A program made the position numbers and the translations under genes. Source: Nitrosopolaris sp035691865 (GTDB lineage: Archaea > Thermoproteota > Nitrososphaeria > Nitrososphaerales > Nitrososphaeraceae). From it: 8,883 nucleotides of DNA. This document shows, piece by piece, positions 1 through 6,273 of the stretch (its first letter is position 1; the number at the start of each line of letters is the position of its first letter). The stretch covers positions 1 to 8,883 of the forward strand of contig DASSIM010000030.1 in NCBI GenBank assembly GCA_035691865.1. The letters run 5' to 3'. A model generated the notes under the pieces. That model was given only the letters and a program-made list of their open reading frames with translations, had not been told where the DNA came from and ran no database searches.

Positions 1-1
1 A

Positions 2-307
2 GATAAAGCAGGAAAGGGAGCATTTGGTCAGAGCAATCTACCAATCATTTTGAAGAATTTGGGTATAACTCACCTTATAATTACCGGAATCACCGCAGAT
101 GTATGTGTGCATACTGTAATGAGGGAAGCAAATGATTATGGTTATTGGTGTACACTACTAAAAGACGGTACAGGTGCCACTGATTATGGTAACTATCAGG
201 CTGCAATAAAGCAAATTAAAATGAGTGGAGGAGTGTTTGGATGGGTCACCGACTCAAATAAATTCGTGATAGCAGTCAAATCTGCTTTTAAAATCGGCTT
301 AGCATAG
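2..307 (+). CDS. Isochorismatase-fold cysteine hydrolase, biuret amidohydrolase-like (3' partial)
   Basis: The reading frame is open from the window's left edge and ends at TAG 305-307, giving the last 101 residues; the start lies outside. The fragment opens with DKAGKGAF, which in this family carries the catalytic lysine. It then has GITADVCVHT with the presumed nucleophilic cysteine at codon 104-106, followed by MREANDYGYW. The Asp of the usual Asp-Lys-Cys triad would lie upstream. Family members hydrolyse C-N bonds in small amides such as biuret, ureidoacrylate or nicotinamide. The REAND and GGVFGWV segments resemble biuret-hydrolase-type enzymes most closely, which would fit nitrogen scavenging in an ammonia oxidiser, but the substrate is inferred. 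The TAG is followed at once by an in-frame TGA. A TTG at 50 gives a shorter frame but is internal to the domain, so it is not the start. Confidence 0.9.
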   Translation, partial: DKAGKGAFGQSNLPIILKNLGITHLIITGITADVCVHTVMREANDYGYWCTLLKDGTGATDYGNYQAAIKQIKMSGGVFGWVTDSNKFVIAVKSAFKIGLA

Positions 308-310
308 TGA

Positions 311-391
311 GGAGATAGAAAATATGATATTGACGGCCAAGTAACATATGTGCTTGATATTTCTAAGCTGCACAAAAAGAAACATGATTGA
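311..391 (+). pseudogene. Possible 5' remnant of a gene after the hydrolase
   Basis: GAGGAG at 310-315 is a plausible Shine-Dalgarno, 8 nt before ATG 324. That ATG opens only six codons before TAA. The neighbouring frame, which is the hydrolase frame continuing past its double stop, reads YDIDGQVTYVLDISKL and ends at TGA 389. This looks more protein-like than random AT-rich sequence. One reading is the start of a former second operon gene with a lost base just after the ATG and a truncation. I do not recognise the peptide, and it may be chance. The rest of 392-548 shows nothing coding. Confidence 0.25.
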
Positions 392-522
392 TCCTATTAC
401 CAAGCAACTATAATTTAGACATTCTAGTTAGATATTCATCTTCAAATTATGTTCTAGCTAAATCAGGACTTGGACAAAATACCTGAAATATTACTTTCTG
501 CGTGATAAAATAGAAATAGTGA

Positions 523-532
523 ATACATAATA
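523..532 (+). promoter_or_regulatory. Possible TATA-like box for the histidine kinase operon
   Basis: TACATAATAG lies about 21 nt before the kinase ATG, near where a box for a leaderless or very short-leader archaeal transcript would sit. A second AT-rich candidate, GATAAAATA at 504-512, would give a leader of about 15 nt. Neither is a perfect TATA box. Confidence 0.3.
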
Positions 533-548
533 GACTATGTACTGGTAA

Positions 549-2273
549 ATGGTCTCTGTATCCCCTCACGAACGAACACATGTATTGGATGGCGTTGAGA
601 ACGCAAATAGCACTATATTCCAGTTTCTATCCAATACAAAGAGTAGAATAAGCGTCTGTTCAGATTCTACTGGCCCATCAGTAAGCGTGGGAGTTGATTT
701 ATACAATAGAGCAATAAACGACATTAAAAACAGAGGTGTTAAAGTAAAACATGTTACTGAAATTAACAAAGAGAATATCCATTACTGCAAGGATCTAATG
801 AAAATAATTCATGAATTGCGTCATTTAGACGATATCAAAGCTAACTTTGCAGTGAATGAAAAAGAGTATCTAGCTACTGCAACTGCCCTCGAGATTGCAC
901 AACCTGTGCGACACCTTCTCTATAGCAACGTGAAAACGATTGTCGAACAACAACAGTATTTATTTGACACTCTATGGAACAAAGCAATTCCTGCTGAACA
1001 AAAAATAAAAGAAATTGAAGAAGGGATAGAGCCAGAATACTTTGAAGTCTTTACGGACCGCGATCGTGAAAGAGTAAGTCAGATTCTTTTCAATCTAGCA
1101 AAATCTGTGAAGAAGGAGGCACTAATACTCCTTCCCAGTGCTAAGGCATTGATAAGAGTGGACAGATTAGGATTTATTGATCATATCATAAACGCATCAC
1201 AAAGAGGTGCAACTGTAAAGATCATTTGTCCTTTGTCTGAGGCGAATTCAAAGATCACAAGAAAAATAGAAGAGCAGGCGTCGACTGTCAAAGTTCTAAA
1301 TGGAAATAATTCGCCATATGGCATGTACATTATAGATGGTGAAAAATTTTTAAGAGCTGAGGTTAAAGAACCGCAGGCCGAGACATTTTCAGATGCGATA
1401 GGATTTGCTGTTTATTCAAATAGCAAACTTAGCGTTGATTCATTCAGGTCGGTATTTGAATTGCTCTGGAATGAGCATACATTAAATGAAGAACTGAAAA
1501 GAGCAGATAAAATGCAAAAACAGTTTATCAATATTGCAGCACATGAATTACGTACTCCTATCCAGCCTATACTTGGGTTCCTGGGACTTCTTCGTTCGAG
1601 AAAGACAGATATCACAAAACAGGAATTAGATGAGTCATTAGATCTCATCATGAGAAATGCACTAAGATTGAAGCAACTAGCAGAAGACATCTTAGATGTT
1701 ACAAAGATTGAGAGTCAATCACTAGAAATACACAAAGAACTATTAAATCTAAATGAGGCAGTATATGAAGCCGTACAAGATATTATTAAAAATCAGTTCG
1801 GTAGCAGGGCCGGACAAATATTGTATGAACATATAGAAGATACCATTTTGGTAGAAGCAGACAGACTTAGACTTATTCAGGTTATTTTTAATTTATTAAG
1901 TAATGCTGTCAAATTCACCAAGAGGAATAACGGAACTATACGTATTAGTATAAAAAAGCAAGCTGATTATGGACAGGAGGTTGCTCTTATCAGTATCAAG
2001 GATACCGGCGTCGGAATAGATCCAGAGATATTGCCTAGGCTGTTTGAGAAATTTGCTTCAAAATCATTCCAAGGAACGGGGTTGGGGTTGTTTCTCTCAA
2101 GAAGCATAATAGAAGCGCAGGGTGGTAGAATATGGGCTGAGAATAATACCGACGGTCAAACTGGTGCCACGTTTTACTTTACTTTACCAATTATTAGCAA
2201 CAAACGTGATAACCAAAACCAACATCTATGTGAAATTAATGACAACAAATACAATAAAAACAACAGAGGGTAA
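549..2273 (+). CDS. Soluble histidine kinase with tandem PLD-like/TrmB-like sensor modules
   Basis: This 574-residue cytosolic sensor kinase phosphorylates itself on histidine and should pass the phosphate to the regulator encoded just downstream. No membrane segment or signal peptide is visible. Residues about 18-150 and 185-312 form two similar alpha/beta sensor modules, ending in YLFDTLWNKAI and SVFELLWNEHT. HisKA follows, with the phospho-acceptor His332 in AAHELRTPIQP. HATPase_c has the N-box Asn448/Asn452 (FNLLSNAVKF), the G1 box DTGVGI from Asp485, the F-box LFEKF, and the G2 box GTGLGL from Gly509. All catalytic motifs are intact. The tail after LPII is short, polar and Asn/Lys-rich. 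The ATG at 549 is the first start in the open frame and there is no Shine-Dalgarno, consistent with a leaderless transcript. The signal sensed is unknown. Confidence 0.95.
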   Translation: MVSVSPHERTHVLDGVENANSTIFQFLSNTKSRISVCSDSTGPSVSVGVDLYNRAINDIKNRGVKVKHVTEINKENIHYCKDLMKIIHELRHLDDIKANFAVNEKEYLATATALEIAQPVRHLLYSNVKTIVEQQQYLFDTLWNKAIPAEQKIKEIEEGIEPEYFEVFTDRDRERVSQILFNLAKSVKKEALILLPSAKALIRVDRLGFIDHIINASQRGATVKIICPLSEANSKITRKIEEQASTVKVLNGNNSPYGMYIIDGEKFLRAEVKEPQAETFSDAIGFAVYSNSKLSVDSFRSVFELLWNEHTLNEELKRADKMQKQFINIAAHELRTPIQPILGFLGLLRSRKTDITKQELDESLDLIMRNALRLKQLAEDILDVTKIESQSLEIHKELLNLNEAVYEAVQDIIKNQFGSRAGQILYEHIEDTILVEADRLRLIQVIFNLLSNAVKFTKRNNGTIRISIKKQADYGQEVALISIKDTGVGIDPEILPRLFEKFASKSFQGTGLGLFLSRSIIEAQGGRIWAENNTDGQTGATFYFTLPIISNKRDNQNQHLCEINDNKYNKNNRG

Positions 2274-2280
2274 TGACAAT

Positions 2281-2655
2281 ATGAAAAAAATCTTGATTGT
2301 AGACGACGAGCCAGACGTTTGTACAGTTCTAAAGAAGGTTTTAGAGCAGTACGGTTTCGACGCTGATTCATATGATGATCCGATTTTGGCATTAGAGAAT
2401 TTTAAGGCTGGCTTATACGAGTTACTTCTCTTAGATATCAAAATGCCTGAAATGGATGGTTTCCGTTTGTTCCAGGAAATGAAAAAGATAGACAATCAAA
2501 TCAAGGTATGTTTTTTAACAGCCAGTGAGATGTATTATGAGAAGATCAGAGAAAAAGAAGGGTTCGCCGCATTAGACAAGAACCTATTTCTTCGAAAACC
2601 CATCAAGAATGAGGATTTAATTCACGAGTTATCCAGGATAATAGATTCAAACTGA
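2281..2655 (+). CDS. Single-domain response regulator (CheY-like receiver), partner of the upstream kinase
   Basis: This 124-residue protein is a receiver domain with no output domain. The acidic pocket is Asp8/Asp9 (ILIVDDEPD), the phospho-acceptor is Asp52 in LLDIKMPEMDG, the switch residue is Thr80 in CFLTASEMYY, and the conserved lysine is Lys106 in LRKPI. All key residues are present. The frame opens further upstream at 2122, but those residues overlap the kinase and do not belong to a receiver. ATG 2281 sits directly before the first beta strand, 7 nt after the kinase stop, with a weak GAGGG at 2266-2270. The tight spacing implies co-transcription, and the kinase is the obvious phosphodonor. 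How the phosphorylated protein acts is not visible. It is a close paralogue of the regulator at 7680. Confidence 0.94.
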   Translation: MKKILIVDDEPDVCTVLKKVLEQYGFDADSYDDPILALENFKAGLYELLLLDIKMPEMDGFRLFQEMKKIDNQIKVCFLTASEMYYEKIREKEGFAALDKNLFLRKPIKNEDLIHELSRIIDSN

Positions 2656-2757
2656 CTTGTTGTCCCAGAGAAAATTCGAGCTCCATATCGAGGTGTGAGT
2701 GAATCATGGACACATTTGCTAAAATGACTTTCGAATAATTGAGACTTTTATCCTAAA

Positions 2758-2763
2758 TTTTTT
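2758..2763 (+). terminator. Poly-T candidate terminator for the kinase/regulator operon
   Basis: A run of six T follows an earlier T4 at about 2746, roughly 100 nt after the regulator stop. Archaeal termination commonly uses short T-tracts on the non-template strand without a hairpin. No longer run occurs nearby. Confidence 0.3.
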
Positions 2764-2798
2764 ACTGAAAGCTATAGATATGAATAATTTGAATTGCG

Positions 2799-2821
2799 GT
2801 TTTAAGTTTCGCTTAAGTAAC
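2799..2821. terminator. Hairpin between convergent genes
   Basis: GTT-TTAAG (2799-2806), loop TTTCG, then CTTAA-gt-AAC (2812-2821) can form an 8-bp stem with a 2-nt bulge. It lies between the plus-strand regulator (ends 2655) and the minus-strand secreted protein (ends 2875), so it could stop transcription from either side. The stem is AU-rich and weak. Confidence 0.25.
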
Positions 2822-2874
2822 TGCTAAGCTGTTCAGGCGAATTCGTTACGTCTCTATATTCAGTGTTGCATGTA

Positions 2875-4038
2875 TCACTGCCAATCATAACTCAACTCTA
2901 CAGTACATGGTGTTCTGCCATAGTCGTAGTTTGCAAATTGACTAAATGTTCCAATTTGTCCAGGATTCAGGTCGAGTCCTTCTACGTAACCACTTGACAT
3001 TCCAATGGTGTTATTGCCAGTGTCGTACCAGGTTCCCGTTATCCTTAATTCGTGCATCGTCTGGTTCGAGTTGTTCTTTATTGTCCCTTTTATCCATCCC
3101 TGCACACCATTGCTTGTAATGGTAACATCGTGGACTGAAATCGTGGTTGGGTCGGTATTCGTAAAGTTGTTTGAAGTGGGGGATAACAATACTATTGAAT
3201 TGGGGCCATTATATTGACCGCTATTAGGCTCTCGAATCACCTTTATCTCTGTCTCGTGCACCACCTTTGTGCCACCGTCGTGTTTAAAGTTGTGATTTTC
3301 ACCTCCTACGTACCCATGTCTACAAAATAGACCATGTCCTTGTATGAATGTGCAATGTGTCCCTACTCCGCAACTTCTTCCAGATGCGCCGAAATGATTA
3401 TCTACGCAAGGTCCTGCTCCGTTTTGATCACCTGATCCTTTGCCTGTTTTAGGACCGTATGAACCATAGTGTGTTCGATTGCTGTCAGAACCAGTACCAC
3501 CAGGGGTACCTATGCTACTATTCTGATGTCTTGAGGGTCCAGTATCGTAATGTTTGTAGCCTTTATAGCTCGGATTGTATGTGTTTTTTGATGACCCTAA
3601 ACTGCTGCCCGTGTGATGTCTTCCATTGTGGTTATTTTGACTCTGATTACCACCACCACCTGATGTTCCAGTCGAACTGCATGATGTAGGCGGCAATGAC
3701 GTTAGGCATGGGTCTGTCTTTTTTGTTGTCGTCGGTGGCTCTATGGTCGACGCGGCTTTAGTTTCTGTACCTGTACCACCATCTCCTGTGGCTGCGTCAC
3801 CTCCTGATGGAGGTGGATTACCCGAGTTCCCTGTTCCACTGTTGTCCTTACTACTTGCGGCTCCAGATCCTGATGTTGATGGCGAATTATTATCGTGACT
3901 ACCAGAACTTGAAGAGGTTGGCATACCGATATTACTTGAGGATGACGTGTGATTGTTGCTGCCGGGCTTACCATGTCCGGCGTATACCGTTGTTGTCGCG
4001 GTCAGTCCATTAGCAGTCATTAATGCCACAATCGCCAT
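2875..4038 (-). CDS. Secreted low-complexity protein with C-terminal FxLYD-like domain
   Basis: The product is a predicted exported protein of 387 residues as read from ATG 4038. The first 20 residues are hydrophobic and end in TTTVYA before GHGKPG, a plausible signal-peptidase I site, but there is no positively charged n-region (see the finding at 4036-4078). Residues about 21-205 are extreme Gly/Ser/Thr/Asn low complexity with an isolated Cys111/Cys120 pair. A compact cysteine-rich patch follows: Cys211, Cys223, Cys229 and Cys239, spaced C-x11-C-x5-C-x9-C. Residues about 302-387 match the FxLYD pattern of a small extracellular beta domain (GTIKNNSNQTMHELRITGTW, then GYVEGLDLNPGQIG). The role is unknown; surface attachment or matrix binding is a guess. 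Many NxS/NxT sites could be N-glycosylated. A TATA-like box lies upstream at 4111-4117. Antisense ORFs inside are shadows of the repetitive sequence. Confidence 0.85.
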   Translation of the reverse strand: MAIVALMTANGLTATTTVYAGHGKPGSNNHTSSSSNIGMPTSSSSGSHDNNSPSTSGSGAASSKDNSGTGNSGNPPPSGGDAATGDGGTGTETKAASTIEPPTTTKKTDPCLTSLPPTSCSSTGTSGGGGNQSQNNHNGRHHTGSSLGSSKNTYNPSYKGYKHYDTGPSRHQNSSIGTPGGTGSDSNRTHYGSYGPKTGKGSGDQNGAGPCVDNHFGASGRSCGVGTHCTFIQGHGLFCRHGYVGGENHNFKHDGGTKVVHETEIKVIREPNSGQYNGPNSIVLLSPTSNNFTNTDPTTISVHDVTITSNGVQGWIKGTIKNNSNQTMHELRITGTWYDTGNNTIGMSSGYVEGLDLNPGQIGTFSQFANYDYGRTPCTVELSYDWQ

Positions 4039-4110
4039 GAAGCAGACCGCAGGATACAGTCATCCTCTCGTGGTTCATTTATTGTCTTGTTCTATCTTCT
4101 AGCACATTGC

Positions 4111-4117
4111 TATATTA
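4111..4117 (-). promoter_or_regulatory. TATA-like box for the secreted FxLYD protein
   Basis: On the minus strand this reads TAATATA. It lies 33 nt before an ATG at 4078 and 73 nt before the ATG at 4038. A transcript starting about 26 nt downstream of the box would have a leader of about 10 nt to 4078 or 50 nt to 4038. This placement favours 4078 as the ancestral start. Confidence 0.4.
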
Positions 4118-4174
4118 GAAGTGCTTCACAACAATTAGTAACAAGATAGAAGAATTTGTTGATATACTCAAACT

Positions 4175-4183
4175 ATAATATAT
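4175..4183 (+). promoter_or_regulatory. TATA box before a 22-codon ORF
   Basis: TATAATATA is one of the better TATA matches in the window. Its centre is about 20 nt before ATG 4198 and 23 nt before ATG 4201, so a transcript would start at or near these codons. Confidence 0.35.
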
Positions 4184-4197
4184 TCTTTAGAAAGATT

Positions 4198-4266
4198 ATG
4201 ATGAAAGGAGTGGTTGAATTCATCGATAAAATTGGATCGTTACCAATAGAGTTATCGACAGTATAA
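4198..4266 (+). CDS. Possible leaderless small ORF, 22 aa, unknown
   Basis: ATGATG opens a 22-codon frame ending at TAA 4264. It encodes MMKGVVEFIDKIGSLPIELS plus two residues, which would form a short amphipathic helix. The only support is the well-placed TATA box upstream and the reasonable composition. It could equally be the 5' scrap of a lost gene or the start of a non-coding RNA. I recognise no family. Confidence 0.25.
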   Translation: MMKGVVEFIDKIGSLPIELSTV

Positions 4267-4558
4267 TATTTAGAATTCAAATTTATTCCAATATTGATTT
4301 TGATGGATATTCTAGTTAGAGATACCTGACATAACTTAGAGAATCAACTCCTCGCGCTTTTTACTGAAAGTTATCTCTCCCATTCATAATTGCTACGTCA
4401 TCGGACGATGTTAATCTAATTTCCTTGAAGCAATCGATTCTCTAGGAGTAACTAATGATAAAGGGATGAATGTGTAAATATAGTGGGCCTTATGCAAGGC
4501 AACTCACAAATCAAAGTCTGCCCTACTATGAATTTCTAGACTTAGCCTATTAATGGGG
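4267..4558. other. Intergenic, no gene seen; small structured segment near its right end
   Basis: No frame of useful length occurs on either strand. Two inverted repeats lie 3' of the minus-strand coiled-coil gene. TAGTGGGC (4481-4488) pairs with GCCCtACTA (4520-4528) with a one-base bulge, and GCCTT-ATGC-AAGGC (4487-4500) forms a small hairpin; they overlap by two bases, so they are alternatives or slightly adjusted. This may be a 3'UTR or terminator structure. Confidence 0.3.
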
Positions 4559-6115
4559 TTACACTACTAATCCGTCGTTGAATCCTAACCATTTGGTATA
4601 GGGTGCATTTATTATCTCTCTTGCCTTCTTAAAGACGGCTGATGCTTGATGATCTGAACCTAGCCTCTCAAGTGCTAAATCTATACAGCCAGTTACTGCA
4701 TGTTTTAACTGATTAACTTCAACTGGCTCTCCTCTAGCCATTGTTAAAGGAGCAAATAGCGCACTTTCCTGCATTTCCCATACTTCAACAACTTCACTCT
4801 TTGGCACGTCTAAACTGTCTCGTTCTACTTTCATTACCTTTTTCCTATTTTCCAATTCTCCAACTTGTTGATTTAATCCTGCAATTACATTGTTCAGGCT
4901 TCCATACTTAATCAAATCCTCTTCTAATGCATCCTTATTGCTACTATAAGACCGCAAAGTCCAGGCCAAATCAATTATTTGTTGGTCATCGAATCCCATC
5001 AAGATTAATTCACCCAGGACTCTCGCTACCTTATTGTTAGAAGCTAGCGCTTTTTGTAATACGCTCAATTCCTTATTTTGTTTGTCGATTTCAGATTTAA
5101 TACCCTGTATTTCAGATTTAAGACGCTCTACCGTAGAGTCATAGCCCAACTTATTATCGTAGTTCTTTTCAATGTCAGCGAAAAACTTTTGCACTGCCAA
5201 TTGACCAGAGATTTTATTTTCAACCGAAACTTCCGTTATTGTATCGAATAACATTTTCAATTCCTTAAGACCAAGGCCCATGTTTTTAAGTTGTTCATAT
5301 GCCAATAGTTTTTGGCGATGGACGGATGTGAGTCTATCCCAACGGTCACATTCCTCCTGGAGATGCCATTCGTTAACACATAGATCTCTAATGTTCTTCT
5401 CAAGTTGAGCTTGAATTGCATAGGCTGCTTCCCAATTCGAAACTACTCTTGCGATACTATCAACACTATGCCCAAGTTGTCGCACGCCATGGATAATTCT
5501 TACAAAATGTTGAACATCTATAACAGGTATTCCTAGGTTACTTAATTCAATTTTCAGAAGCGAGAATTGCTCTAGATCAGCCAAAGATATCTTCTTCTCG
5601 GTCAGAGCCTGATGTAAGCTGGCTTTTGCATCTAATTCCTCATTTCTTAGTCTTGTGATATTTTCTTCTAACTTTCGCTTCTCGTTGGTCTTTTCTTGAA
5701 TATAATCAGGGAGCTGTGAAAACTCGATTGATCCAGACAAGTCAAGTATTTGTTTAGTGCTGTAAGCGATATACTCAGGTTTGAGACCAATATTCTTACA
5801 GTGATTATAAATTTCAGAAATGAACTCACCGAAAGTGTCTTCATCTACACCAAGATCTTTCATGATACTTGCCAGTCTAAAACCCAAAGCACACTGAGAT
5901 GCAGTAATCCTTGATTTCCTGAGCATTATTCCAAGCTCTCTCAAAGCATCAGCAAGAGGAACGGTCAAGTCGTTCCTCCAATCGTTGATAATATTAGATA
6001 CAGAACCAGTGCTCGACGAGTTGTCTCTTGCTATGGTATCTCTAGGTTTGCCGTTCAGCCATTCTCGGATTATGGCTGCTCTAACATCACCTGGAATCCT
6101 TAGGGGCATAATCAT
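4559..6115 (-). CDS. HTH plus coiled-coil repeat protein of a Nitrososphaerales expanded family
   Basis: From ATG 6115 the product is 518 residues. Residues about 4-48 (PLRIPGDVRAAIIREWLNGK, then DTIARDNSSSTGSVSNIIND) form a homeodomain-like helix-turn-helix of the resolvase/transposase type. The rest is almost all helical. Heptad-rich coiled coils fall at about 140-183, 235-285, 320-358 and 395-435. Between them, a short motif recurs with a hydrophobic-Gly-hydrophobic core: KDLGV, KNIGL, SNLGI, KNMGL, LMGFD. There is no recombinase catalytic domain, so it is not a transposase. From memory, similar proteins occur in many copies in Nitrososphaera and Nitrosocosmicus with no known function. A DNA-binding scaffold or chromosome-organising role is conjecture. 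The frame opens at TTG 6130. ATG 6115 is preferred because AACTAAAAT lies about 26 nt before it; ATG 6109 is also possible. Confidence 0.88.
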   Translation of the reverse strand: MIMPLRIPGDVRAAIIREWLNGKPRDTIARDNSSSTGSVSNIINDWRNDLTVPLADALRELGIMLRKSRITASQCALGFRLASIMKDLGVDEDTFGEFISEIYNHCKNIGLKPEYIAYSTKQILDLSGSIEFSQLPDYIQEKTNEKRKLEENITRLRNEELDAKASLHQALTEKKISLADLEQFSLLKIELSNLGIPVIDVQHFVRIIHGVRQLGHSVDSIARVVSNWEAAYAIQAQLEKNIRDLCVNEWHLQEECDRWDRLTSVHRQKLLAYEQLKNMGLGLKELKMLFDTITEVSVENKISGQLAVQKFFADIEKNYDNKLGYDSTVERLKSEIQGIKSEIDKQNKELSVLQKALASNNKVARVLGELILMGFDDQQIIDLAWTLRSYSSNKDALEEDLIKYGSLNNVIAGLNQQVGELENRKKVMKVERDSLDVPKSEVVEVWEMQESALFAPLTMARGEPVEVNQLKHAVTGCIDLALERLGSDHQASAVFKKAREIINAPYTKWLGFNDGLVV

Positions 6116-6136
6116 TGATATTTTGTGCAAAACGAG

Positions 6137-6145
6137 ATTTTAGTT
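6137..6145 (-). promoter_or_regulatory. TATA-like box for the HTH/coiled-coil gene
   Basis: The minus strand reads AACTAAAAT, centred 26 nt before ATG 6115, as expected for a leaderless archaeal transcript. The same nine bases occur at 7451-7459, about 29 nt before the small membrane ORF. Confidence 0.4.
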
Positions 6146-6169
6146 TTTCGTCAAATGTGTCAATAAATA

Positions 6170-6193
6170 ATCAATACCGTCATCAATACCGTC
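6170..6193. repeat. Tandem perfect 12-bp direct repeat
   Basis: ATCAATACCGTC occurs at 6170-6181 and again at 6182-6193 without a spacer, and a partial GTCAATA precedes it at about 6159. It sits about 55-80 bp upstream of the HTH gene start and about 80 bp upstream of the divergent pseudogene. It could be an operator for the HTH protein or a replication-slippage product. Confidence 0.6.
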
Positions 6194-6228
6194 AAGTACT
6201 ACCCATAGTTAGCCAGTTTTCACAGCAA

Positions 6229-6247
6229 TTGCATAAAAGCAATGCAA
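6229..6247. promoter_or_regulatory. Inverted repeat abutting a TATA box
   Basis: TTGCAT (6229-6234) and ATGCAA (6242-6247) are separated by 7 bp and lie immediately before TTTATA. The position is typical of an archaeal activator or BRE-overlapping repressor site for the gene now decayed at 6274. Confidence 0.3.
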
Positions 6248-6249
6248 AA

Positions 6250-6255
6250 TTTATA
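6250..6255 (+). promoter_or_regulatory. TATA box for the pseudogene at 6274
   Basis: AAAATTTATAC contains TTTATA, a good archaeal TATA box, centred about 21 nt before ATG 6274. It supports 6274 rather than the later ATG 6299 as the original start. Confidence 0.45.
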
Positions 6256-6273
6256 CAGTCCGTGTATAACAGG

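Noticed and set aside
2122..2280. N-terminal extension of the first response regulator
   Set aside because: The frame is open but overlaps the kinase C-terminus, and the receiver begins exactly at MKKILIVDD.
3459..3974. ORFs in other frames inside the secreted-protein gene
   Set aside because: Low-complexity repetitive codons keep alternative frames open. The FxLYD domain and the signal peptide identify the true frame.
4198..4204. ATGATGA as a C box of a C/D sRNA
   Set aside because: No CTGA D or D' box follows within a suitable distance.
4481..4528. tRNA-like or riboswitch structure
   Set aside because: There is no acceptor/T-arm layout or known aptamer core. Only two short, partly overlapping stems are seen.
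4559..6115. Transposase call for the HTH/coiled-coil protein
   Set aside because: The HTH resembles those of transposases, but no DDE or serine-recombinase catalytic domain and no terminal inverted repeats are present.
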